Of a DNA stretch of 6,195 nucleotides, positions 1-5,910 are shown in pieces (the stretch's first letter is position 1; each line of letters begins with the position of its first letter). The notes below the pieces were generated by a model. The model was given only the letters and a program-made list of their open reading frames with translations. It made no database searches and was not told the DNA's origin. The translations under genes and the position numbers were made by a program. Where the stretch lies: NCBI GenBank assembly GCA_026395775.1, contig JAPLYA010000043.1:1-6195 (forward strand), read 5' to 3'. The stretch comes from Candidatus Pacearchaeota archaeon. GTDB taxonomy: Archaea; Nanobdellota; Nanobdellia; Pacearchaeales; GW2011-AR1.

Positions 1-846
1 CCAGCTTGCCTCGATTAAAACATGTTTTAGAGTTTTGCTTGATTGTTTTATCAGACTGCCAAATCTCAAACTGTTTCCAGATTGCTTTATGCTTGGAACT
101 AATCCTGCATAACTGCAAAGCTTGCTTGCATCTTCAAATCGGTTAATGTCTGCAATTTCAGACATTAACTCCAATGCCCTTATTGAACCAATCCCAGGAA
201 TAGTCATTAACAATTTTGACTGATTTTCTTTATAAGAAATATCTTTTATTTTCTCGTCGATAAAAGATATTTCGTGATTGTATTGCTCTAACAATCCAAT
301 GTAGCTCGTTAAAATTGTTTTTATGCTTATCTCTTTCAAATCTTCTAAAATCCATTTTAATGCATTATCGCACAAAGTTTTAAATGGGGTTTTTATTCCA
401 TGCCTTATCAGTATTGCATGAATTTTATTTTTTATTTGCGTTCTTTCTTTCACTAGAGAGCTTCTCTGCCTGACAACATCTCTCAGCTTTCTTATATCCC
501 TCGATGGGATATAACTTTCTGCAACCAGATTTGCTCTAAGCAAATCTGCCAGAGTTGATGCATCAACTGAATCTGTTTTTATTCTTGCATAAGCAATTGC
601 TTTTGTTTTCATTGGATTAGCAAGCTTGATGCTATAACCTTCTGCTTCTAACATGTCATAAATATACTCCCAAACACAAGTGCTTTCAATTACTATTTGA
701 GTTTCTTTTGGCTTGAATTCCAGAAGAAAACTTTTGAAATTGCTTTTGCTGTTATCAAATCTTGATTCATTCAATATTTTTCCTTGCTCGTCTTTTGCTA
801 CTGCTGTTGTTGTTTGCTTGTGTATATCCATTCCTATAAAGTTCAT
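1..846 (-). CDS. IS110-family transposase (DEDD/serine recombinase), C-terminus cut by window edge
   Basis: RNA-guided DNA recombinase that moves its own insertion sequence. 282 residues are visible, read without interruption from the ATG at 846 to the window edge; the family usually has 300-400. The N-terminal RuvC-like domain shows the expected acidic tetrad: D7 (in GMDIHK), E54 (in VIEST), D92 and D95 (in KTDSVDA). A helical middle part follows (about 115-205). The C-terminal Transposase_20 region begins with IPGIG (216-220) and continues through SYAGLVPSIKQSGN; S256 of QSG fits the family's catalytic serine. The start is supported by a strong SD with 7-nt spacing. The ATPase gene upstream on the same strand could read through into it. 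No frameshift is seen, so the visible part looks functional. The long leader upstream of the gene favours the IS110 group over the IS1111 group. Whether the end is complete cannot be judged. Confidence 0.93.
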   Translation of the reverse strand, partial: MNFIGMDIHKQTTTAVAKDEQGKILNESRFDNSKSNFKSFLLEFKPKETQIVIESTCVWEYIYDMLEAEGYSIKLANPMKTKAIAYARIKTDSVDASTLADLLRANLVAESYIPSRDIRKLRDVVRQRSSLVKERTQIKNKIHAILIRHGIKTPFKTLCDNALKWILEDLKEISIKTILTSYIGLLEQYNHEISFIDEKIKDISYKENQSKLLMTIPGIGSIRALELMSEIADINRFEDASKLCSYAGLVPSIKQSGNSLRFGSLIKQSSKTLKHVLIEASW

Positions 847-853
847 CTTGTTT

Positions 854-862
854 ACCTCCTTT
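854..862 (-). promoter_or_regulatory. Strong Shine-Dalgarno of the IS110 transposase
   Basis: On the minus strand this reads AAAGGAGGT, ending 7 nt before the ATG at 846. It is a near-perfect match to the anti-SD of 16S rRNA and fixes the transposase start. None of the resident genes in the window has a comparable site. Confidence 0.85.
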
Positions 863-875
863 CAGTATTTGTTGG

Positions 876-908
876 AAAAATTGTCTCGTCCAAAGGCAGA
901 CAATTTTT
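876..908 (-). repeat. Perfect 11-bp inverted repeat (hairpin B) in the IS110 leader
   Basis: Arms 876-886 (AAAAATTGTCT) and 898-908 (AGACAATTTTT) are exact reverse complements around an 11-nt loop. In the transposase direction the 3' arm ends in five U, so the element could be a structural stem of the bridge RNA or a weak terminator limiting read-through from the ATPase gene. The sequence alone does not separate these. Confidence 0.8.
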
Positions 909-916
909 CTTATATC

Positions 917-937
917 TTTAAAGCCTTTGGCTTTAAA
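917..937 (-). repeat. Perfect 9-bp inverted repeat (hairpin A) in the IS110 leader
   Basis: Arms 917-925 (TTTAAAGCC) and 929-937 (GGCTTTAAA) flank a 3-nt loop. On the minus strand its downstream arm overlaps a TATA-like stretch (about 910-920) that could drive the transposase with a start near 888. It lies 8 nt from hairpin B. Confidence 0.75.
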
Positions 938-1025
938 CTAATTTTCGTTAAGAATTCTCATATCATCAGTTAGATTAACTTTAGACAGATTTTTAGCATA
1001 ATTGCTTTTGCTGTTGTTTTGAGTT

Positions 1026-2288
1026 CTAGTTTTGTAAGAGCCACAACCAAAGGGGAACAAATTCTATATTATTTTCTTTTTTAAAAGTATCTCTTGTAAT
1101 TAATATTTTTTTCTTGGCTTGCTTAAATTCCTTAAGTGACTCTATTTCTCTTTCATTTATGTTATCTGTATAAGTTACGTTAATTGCTGTTAATTCTTTA
1201 TCTTTAACAACAAAGTCAATCTCTTTTTTGCCTTTCCAATAATAAACTTCTTTTCCACACCTTTTAAGTTCTAATAAAACCAAGTTTTCGGCAAGTTTGC
1301 CATAGTCTTTAGAAAATTTGAAGCTCACTGCTTCCCTTAACCCATTATCAATGCAATATGCTTTTTTATTTATAAGGTTTTGAGTTTTTGTGGAGTGGGA
1401 GAAGAAATAAAGAAGAAAAATTAGATTGGCTTCTTGCATAAATGATAAATAATCTTTTAAAGTATTAATAGATAGCTTAAATTGCTTCTTAATAGATGTA
1501 AAATTAACTTCACCACAAATATTTGTCATCAAATGCAAGGCAATTTGTTTTAAGGTTTTGCTATCTCTAACATTATATCTTGAGACTATATCTTTATCTA
1601 TTATATTATTAAAATACTCGTTCAATATGCTTTTTTTGTCTTCTCTCTTCAAAGCTTCCGGAAATCCTCCTTCTAAGAGGTATTTGCCCAGTTTGTTTAA
1701 AATTAGGCTCTTTTGCAATTTCAGTTTAAAATAATCTTTTTCTTCTATTTTTATCCCATTCATGTATAAAAATTCTTTAAATGAAAAGGGATAGAACTCT
1801 ATTGATTCAATCCTGCCCGTCAACAGAGAGGAATACTCTTTTGAGATTAAATCTGCATTTGAGCCAGTAACAATAAATTTTAAGTTTTTATTTAAATCAT
1901 ATTTTGTTTTTATAAATTTTTCCCAGCCCGAAATGTTTTGTATTTCATCTAAGATTATAAATGCTTTTTTAGTAGGATTTATCTTTTCTTGATAAACTTC
2001 CAAAATTTTTTCTAAAAGTTCAAGGGATAAAAATTCGTAAAGCCTATAATCATCAAAATTTACATATAAGAACTGCATTTTGTCTATTTTGCTGTATTCA
2101 ACTAGCTGCCTAAGAAATGTGCTTTTCCCAGACCTTCTAACCCCTTTGATTGCAATTACTTCTTTTGTTTTTAACAAAGGAAGAATTTTTTTAATATAGC
2201 TTTCTCTTATAACCCCTAAGTCTCTGACAGGCTTATTCCAAAAGTTCCAATCATCAAGTATGTTAAAAAGCTGTTCTTTTTCTATCAT
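1026..2288 (-). CDS. AAA_14/DUF4143 archaeal ATPase with nuclease-like C-terminal domain
   Basis: P-loop ATPase of the AAA_14 plus DUF4143 family, widespread in archaea and anaerobic bacteria; its physiological role is not established. Of 420 residues, about 40-170 form the ATPase core: Walker A GVRRSGKST (49-57, K55), Walker B IILDE (111-115), TGS sensor (141-143) and LTGR (156-159). A helical, winged-helix-like middle follows (about 240-300). The C-terminus resembles the degenerate PD-(D/E)xK fold of DUF4143: E334, then KEIDFVV (355-361) and INVTY (369-373). The final PLWLWLL is a normal family ending, so the protein is full length (usual range about 380-450). It is probably cytosolic, with no signal or membrane segment. 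The start at 2288 lacks an SD but has a TATA-like element about 26 nt upstream. It diverges from the lipoprotein gene and ends beside the IS110 element. The fold is certain; a defence or toxin-antitoxin role would be guesswork. Confidence 0.9.
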   Translation of the reverse strand: MIEKEQLFNILDDWNFWNKPVRDLGVIRESYIKKILPLLKTKEVIAIKGVRRSGKSTFLRQLVEYSKIDKMQFLYVNFDDYRLYEFLSLELLEKILEVYQEKINPTKKAFIILDEIQNISGWEKFIKTKYDLNKNLKFIVTGSNADLISKEYSSLLTGRIESIEFYPFSFKEFLYMNGIKIEEKDYFKLKLQKSLILNKLGKYLLEGGFPEALKREDKKSILNEYFNNIIDKDIVSRYNVRDSKTLKQIALHLMTNICGEVNFTSIKKQFKLSINTLKDYLSFMQEANLIFLLYFFSHSTKTQNLINKKAYCIDNGLREAVSFKFSKDYGKLAENLVLLELKRCGKEVYYWKGKKEIDFVVKDKELTAINVTYTDNINEREIESLKEFKQAKKKILITRDTFKKENNIEFVPLWLWLLQN

Positions 2289-2310
2289 TTTAGTGATTAA
2301 TATTATCGTT

Positions 2311-2318
2311 TAATTAAT
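2311..2318 (-). promoter_or_regulatory. TATA-like box for the ATPase gene
   Basis: TTAATTAA is centred about 26 nt upstream of the ATG at 2288, the spacing of a leaderless archaeal promoter. A second AT-rich candidate (2338-2345, minus-strand CTTAAATA) would give a leader of about 27 nt. The choice between them is uncertain. Confidence 0.45.
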
Positions 2319-2331
2319 CAGTATAGTGATT
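2316..2331. promoter_or_regulatory. Possible operator: AATCA-N6-TGATT inverted repeat
   Basis: A short inverted repeat (2316-2320 and 2327-2331) overlaps the upstream edge of the ATPase TATA-like box. The octamer TAGTGATT occurs at 2291-2298 and again at 2324-2331. This could be a binding site for a regulator of the divergent pair, but short AT-rich repeats arise easily by chance. Confidence 0.2.
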
Positions 2332-2396
2332 GGTTAGTATTTAAGCTTTTCTGTTGCTGTACTTTTCTTTTTTCTCACTTTTGAGTAATAGCAAAA

Positions 2397-2404
2397 TTTA
2401 AAAA
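2397..2404 (+). promoter_or_regulatory. TATA box of the lipoprotein gene (leaderless)
   Basis: TTTAAAAA is centred about 27 nt before the ATG at 2427, with no SD between. Transcription should start at or within a few bases of the ATG. Confidence 0.6.
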
Positions 2405-2426
2405 GCCTGACTTTCTTGGTTTTATC

Positions 2427-2837
2427 ATGAGTTTATTAAACAGAATCGGGAAAGGCACAAGTTGTGCTGTATTGGGATTAGCAAGTGTACTTGGAGTAAT
2501 TGGATGCACTACTGCTGGCCGTGAATTTGCAAAGGAAATAGTAGTGCAAGGAATGTATTCTGCTGTTGATGAAGGTGTGAGAAATGCTATATCTCCTCCT
2601 CAACCAGAAAATACAACTGTGATAGTTCAGCAACCTATATCTCAAGCTCCTCAACAACCACAACAAGGAATACTTGACGGTTTAGATTCTATCTGCTTTA
2701 CTCAAGATGGAAAGGAATTCTATCATTTTGGTATAATTACTAAGTATGGTCCAGAAGGAGTTTCTATAGTAGAAATTGGTAATGGCCAAACATATGTCAT
2801 ACTACATTCTCAAATTAAAAGAATCATTGATAAATAA
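2427..2837 (+). CDS. Small predicted lipoprotein with C-terminal beta-rich domain
   Basis: I do not recognise a named family for this 136-residue protein. The N-terminus has a basic start (R6, K9), a hydrophobic core (13-26) and a lipobox-like VIGC (24-27), so C27 may be lipid-modified and anchor the protein outside the cytoplasmic membrane. Residues 28-55 look helical. A Pro/Gln-rich linker (about 57-80) leads to a compact C-terminal domain (about 85-136) of short beta strands (ICFTQDGKEFYHFGIITKYG, then VSIVEIGNGQTYVI), reminiscent of small SH3-like barrels; that resemblance is only visual. The start fits the TATA spacing. It lies 46 nt upstream of the large surface protein, on the same strand but with a separate promoter between them. 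If the lipobox is not used, the segment is an ordinary membrane anchor. Confidence 0.8.
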   Translation: MSLLNRIGKGTSCAVLGLASVLGVIGCTTAGREFAKEIVVQGMYSAVDEGVRNAISPPQPENTTVIVQQPISQAPQQPQQGILDGLDSICFTQDGKEFYHFGIITKYGPEGVSIVEIGNGQTYVILHSQIKRIIDK

Positions 2838-2853
2838 TCTTTCTTGAGTAAAA

Positions 2854-2863
2854 CTTTATAAAG
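2854..2863 (+). promoter_or_regulatory. TATA box of the large surface protein gene
   Basis: CTTTATAAAG, a perfect 10-bp palindrome, is centred about 26 nt before the ATG at 2884. This leaderless spacing supports the ATG over the in-frame TTG one codon upstream. Confidence 0.65.
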
Positions 2864-2883
2864 ATGTTTTAATTGTTTTATTG

Positions 2884-5178
2884 ATGAGAAAAAATGAGGG
2901 CAAGACGTTATTTATTATATTAAACTTAATAATTTCTATAGTTGCTTTTTCATTTTTGATTTCTTTGAATTCTGAGATTGTGAGTGGATTAAAGAATGGA
3001 GATACCCAAGTAATTGATGGGCAAACAAAGGTTTATAATAATGGTGTTTGGCAACCTCTTAATCTTGTCTCAAATCCTCAACCTAACACTCTAACCCCTG
3101 CAGCCACTTCAATAGTTGGCGGGACTGTCGCCGCTAAAGTTTATAAATCAACTGTAGAAAATGCTTTTGAAGCTACTCTTTCTGATGGGAGCAGATTAAG
3201 TATCGCAAAAGGAACAGTTTTTACAAGAGTTGAAGGAACAGAATTGTATAAAGCTACAATTGGCGGAACAGAAAGAACTTTTACAGCAGGACAATACAAT
3301 GATTTTTTAAGTAAGGGATTTATTTCAAAAGAATCACTAGAGGGAGCTCCTACATCAAGCATCTGGCCTCTTGGGCTTAGCACAGGAAATTTGGGATGGG
3401 ATTATATTATTCAAGGAGCTATTCACGGAGCAATTGTTTTTGGAGTTGTTCAACTTCTTGGAAATTTACTTGGATTGGAAAAAGGAGTTACAAACGCAAT
3501 TTCAGGAGGGGCTGCTGCTGGTTTATTTGCAGGAGAAACAACCTACGGGATTGTTCGAGGTTTCATGGGAAAAAGCGTGGCGAATGCAAATATGTGGGGA
3601 TTTGGGGTTGGAATTGTTGTTGGCTTGCTTGTTGCTCAATATTTATACACAGAGGAAAGTCAAGAAACAGTTAATTTTGAATGCTTGCCTTGGGAAGCCC
3701 CTACTAAAGGAGAAAATTGTGAGAAATGCAATACTGAATTATATCCTTGTTCTGAATACAGATGCAAGGCATTAGGACAGGCTTGTGAGATTGTAAATGC
3801 AGGAACAAAAGAAGAAAGATGTGTCTGGGTTAATCCTAAAGATGTTAATTCTCCAATTATTCAACCATTGAAAGATGCTTTGACTAGGGATCATAGATAT
3901 GATCCTAATAATGCAATCAGACCTCCTGACAGGGGAGTAAAAATTGTTTATAGCAAATCAAGTGATGGGTGTGTAAAAGCATTTACCCCTCTAGAATTTG
4001 GGGTTATGTTGAACGAGCCAAGTCAATGTAAAATTGATTATAACAGAACAGATACATTTGACCAAATGGTTTACTATCTTGGGGATAACTTCTATAGATA
4101 TAATCATACTGAACAACTGAGTTTGCCTGGACCAACCCAACTTGAGAAAAATGCTCCTGAATTAAAAAATGATGGGACTTACAACTTATATGTAAGATGC
4201 AAAGATAAAAATGGAAATGAGAATAATGATTTGTTTGTATTTACTTTCTGTGTTGAAAAAGGACCTGATGTAACTCCTCCTGAAATTGTTTCAACTTCAA
4301 TTGCAAATGGAATGCCTGTTCAGTATGGATTAAATTCAACTGAAATAGAAGTTTATGTGAACGAGCCTTCAGAATGCAAGTGGAGTAAGTCAGATATTGA
4401 CTATAATGAGATGGAAAACACAATGGCTTGTTCTCAGAACATCTGGGAGATGAATAATCAAATGTTATACAAATGCAAGACAACTCTGATTGGCTTGCAA
4501 GATAGAACAGCAAATGATTTCTTCTTTAAATGTAGAGATCAGCCTTGGTTGCAAGTTGAAAGTCCGAGTGATAGAAACACAAATTTACAAAGCTATAAAT
4601 TTACATTAAAAGGAAGCCAGCCACTAACAATCTCGAGCACTAGTCCAAACGGAACAATTTCTGGCAATAGCAATGTTGTTCCTGTTTATCTTGAAGTTGA
4701 GACAGATAATGGTCAGAATTATGGGGATGCTTTTTGTAGTTACTCGCTAACGCAGAACGAGAAAGATTATATCAAGATGTATGAAACCTCGACAAACAAG
4801 CATAGACAGAGATTAGACTTATCAAGTGGGACTTATACTTATTATATTCAATGCGTTGATTTGGGAGGAAATGCAGCTAGAACAAGCATAAGTTTCAATG
4901 TTGAAGTAGATACTAGTGCTCCTGTTGTTTCAAGAGTGTATAAAGAGGGCAGTAAGTTAAAAATAATAACAAATGAGAAATCTTCTTGCAGCTATTCTAA
5001 TAATCAAGAAAAACAATGTAATTTTGCAATAGCAGAGGGGACAAACATGCCCTATGCTAATTCAACAGAGCATTTTGCAGAATGGGCTAGCAAGACTTTC
5101 TATATAAAATGCCAGGATAATGCAGGCAGACAGCCATTGCCAAACGAGTGTTCTATTGTTGTTAATCCTAAAAACTGA
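2884..5178 (+). CDS. Large membrane-anchored surface protein with cysteine-rich motif and four Ig-like domains (DPANN type)
   Basis: A 764-residue protein without an assigned function; its order of motifs matches a family I remember from DPANN genomes. Residues 8-28 form a signal/membrane anchor. Residues 36-160 are soluble and rich in short beta strands. Residues 175-256 hold about three Gly/Ala-rich membrane helices. A cysteine-rich stretch follows with C267, C279, C282, C289, C294, C301 and C313 (core CSEYRCKALGQAC). Four Ig-like domains come next, about 350-458, 459-576, 580-675 and 676-761. They share an opening NEPSxC or similar (C382, C498, C618, C702) and a closing strand with cysteine (C439, C550, C657, C743), as if each had one disulfide. 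Five N-x-S/T sequons (N387, N407, N484, N589, N726) suit an extracellular, glycosylated C-terminus. A leaderless TATA supports the ATG at 2884. The pilin-like gene follows after 160 nt. A role in an adhesion or pilus-like surface structure is inference. Confidence 0.88.
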   Translation: MRKNEGKTLFIILNLIISIVAFSFLISLNSEIVSGLKNGDTQVIDGQTKVYNNGVWQPLNLVSNPQPNTLTPAATSIVGGTVAAKVYKSTVENAFEATLSDGSRLSIAKGTVFTRVEGTELYKATIGGTERTFTAGQYNDFLSKGFISKESLEGAPTSSIWPLGLSTGNLGWDYIIQGAIHGAIVFGVVQLLGNLLGLEKGVTNAISGGAAAGLFAGETTYGIVRGFMGKSVANANMWGFGVGIVVGLLVAQYLYTEESQETVNFECLPWEAPTKGENCEKCNTELYPCSEYRCKALGQACEIVNAGTKEERCVWVNPKDVNSPIIQPLKDALTRDHRYDPNNAIRPPDRGVKIVYSKSSDGCVKAFTPLEFGVMLNEPSQCKIDYNRTDTFDQMVYYLGDNFYRYNHTEQLSLPGPTQLEKNAPELKNDGTYNLYVRCKDKNGNENNDLFVFTFCVEKGPDVTPPEIVSTSIANGMPVQYGLNSTEIEVYVNEPSECKWSKSDIDYNEMENTMACSQNIWEMNNQMLYKCKTTLIGLQDRTANDFFFKCRDQPWLQVESPSDRNTNLQSYKFTLKGSQPLTISSTSPNGTISGNSNVVPVYLEVETDNGQNYGDAFCSYSLTQNEKDYIKMYETSTNKHRQRLDLSSGTYTYYIQCVDLGGNAARTSISFNVEVDTSAPVVSRVYKEGSKLKIITNEKSSCSYSNNQEKQCNFAIAEGTNMPYANSTEHFAEWASKTFYIKCQDNAGRQPLPNECSIVVNPKN

Positions 5179-5309
5179 GATTGAGGGGTAAAAGAAAATC
5201 TATTCGCACAAGAAACGTGGTTTCATTTACTTAATTATCCAAACTAAGAACTAAATTAAAACATCTACAAAGCGAAGCTTAATACTTACTTCTGAACTAA
5301 AAAGAAGAG

Positions 5310-5317
5310 TTTAAATA
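5310..5317 (+). promoter_or_regulatory. TATA box of the pilin-like gene
   Basis: TTTAAATA is centred about 25-26 nt before the ATG at 5339, with no SD. It indicates a leaderless mRNA and supports this start despite the unusually long N-terminus it gives. Confidence 0.6.
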
Positions 5318-5320
5318 TTG

Positions 5321-5327
5321 TTTTTTT
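5321..5327 (+). terminator. T7 tract, possible terminator of the surface protein mRNA
   Basis: Seven consecutive T lie 143 nt after the surface-protein stop codon and between the TATA box and start of the next gene. Archaeal RNA polymerase can terminate at such tracts without a hairpin. The rest of the 160-nt gap before 5339 shows no gene or RNA that I can support. Confidence 0.3.
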
Positions 5328-5338
5328 CTTATTAGTAT

Positions 5339-5899
5339 ATGATAAAACCAAAAAATTCCTCACAGAGGTTCGGAATTTTAGGGCCCCGAAAATCCGAATG
5401 TAAAAGAGGATTTTCGCTGAGAGGCAAGAAAGCTGACTTAAACATCTCATTTGGAATGATATTTTCAATAATCTTGATCATAGCTTTTGTTGGGGTTGCT
5501 TTTTATGCAATTCGAGGATTTCTTTCAACTAAAAACTGTGCTGAGCTAGGACAATTTAAGCAGGATTTGCAAGATTCAATTGATAAAGCTTGGGGGAGTG
5601 ATGAAAGTTCGTTTGTATTCTCAAGAACAATTGGAGCAGAAGCTTGTATTATTAATATTTCGGCAAGTCAAATTGGGGCAAATGAAGAGCAGTATAATTC
5701 TTTTAAGAAATTGGGATATCAGGGAAATTTATTTTTCTATCCTTTAAGCAGGTGTAAGGGAAGTGTTTTTATCTTGAATCATATTAATCTTGATAAGATA
5801 ACATCGAAAGAAAACCCTTACTGTCTTCCTAAAAAAGTTGAGCTGAAAATTGTCAAGAATTTTAATGATCCAAGAGTTTGTGTTGGGGATGATTGCTGA
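5339..5899 (+). CDS. Pilin-like single-pass membrane protein, companion of the Ig-domain protein
   Basis: A 186-residue protein of unknown function. Residues 1-38 are basic and polar. A single hydrophobic helix (about 39-60) starts at SFGMIFSIILII and ends AFYAIRGFL. A soluble domain follows with six cysteines outside the helix (C67, C103, C139, C162, C181, C186). GKKAD directly before LNISFG resembles an archaeal class III (prepilin-type) cleavage region, but the glutamate at mature position 5, typical of bacterial type IV pilins, is absent, so processing is uncertain. The GMIFSIILII helix followed by a GQFxxDLQ motif (71-78) matches a DPANN family I remember next to the large Ig-domain protein, which suggests one surface structure. 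The N-terminus seems about 25 residues longer than relatives I recall, and its DNA is unusually structured and locally GC-rich (GGGCCCCG at 5381-5388). The start is chosen by TATA spacing; no later ATG precedes the helix. Confidence 0.82.
   Translation: MIKPKNSSQRFGILGPRKSECKRGFSLRGKKADLNISFGMIFSIILIIAFVGVAFYAIRGFLSTKNCAELGQFKQDLQDSIDKAWGSDESSFVFSRTIGAEACIINISASQIGANEEQYNSFKKLGYQGNLFFYPLSRCKGSVFILNHINLDKITSKENPYCLPKKVELKIVKNFNDPRVCVGDDC
5387..5416 (+). repeat. Perfect 9-bp inverted repeat inside the pilin-like gene's 5' end
   Basis: Arms 5387-5395 (CGAAAATCC) and 5408-5416 (GGATTTTCG) surround a 12-nt loop. The first arm can instead pair, with one bulge, with 5371-5379 (CGGAATTTT). The two folds exclude each other and lie 33-78 nt into a predicted leaderless mRNA. 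Confidence 0.6.
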
Positions 5900-5910
5900 T
5901 TAAGAGGTAA

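Larger units (their letters stand above)
863..1015 (-). ncRNA. Candidate IS110 bridge RNA (seekRNA) region
   Basis: IS110-group elements encode, between their left end and the transposase start, a structured RNA whose internal loops guide the transposase to target and donor DNA. Here the non-coding stretch between the transposase start and the end of the ATPase gene is about 175 nt, close to the roughly 177-nt RNA of IS621. It holds two perfect hairpins: 9-bp arms at 917-925/929-937 and 11-bp arms at 876-886/898-908. Their loops share an 8-nt complementarity. I could not assign the guide loops or exact ends, because the element boundaries and target are not resolvable from one copy. The minus strand is chosen because bridge RNAs are co-oriented with the transposase. 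The limits given are approximate. Confidence 0.5.

Noticed and set aside
16..29. Perfect 14-bp palindrome TAAAACATGTTTTA
   Set aside because: It lies inside the conserved transposase coding region and is explained by codons for a KTLKHVLI segment; there is no sign of a terminal repeat there.
713..973. Open frame of 86 codons on the plus strand
   Set aside because: It lies opposite the IS110 transposase and its leader; the composition is that of a translated antisense strand and it has no promoter or SD.
2881..2886. TTG at 2881 as the start of the large surface protein
   Set aside because: The next codon is ATG and sits at the better distance from the TATA box; there is no SD to favour TTG.
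5179..5338. Possible small RNA (C/D or H/ACA type) between the surface protein and pilin-like genes
   Set aside because: No paired C and D boxes or ACA-tailed hairpin could be found; only a TATA box and a T tract are supported.
5286..5468. Open frame of 60 codons on the minus strand across the pilin-like promoter
   Set aside because: It is antisense to the pilin-like gene start, spans its TATA box, and shows no recognisable protein pattern.
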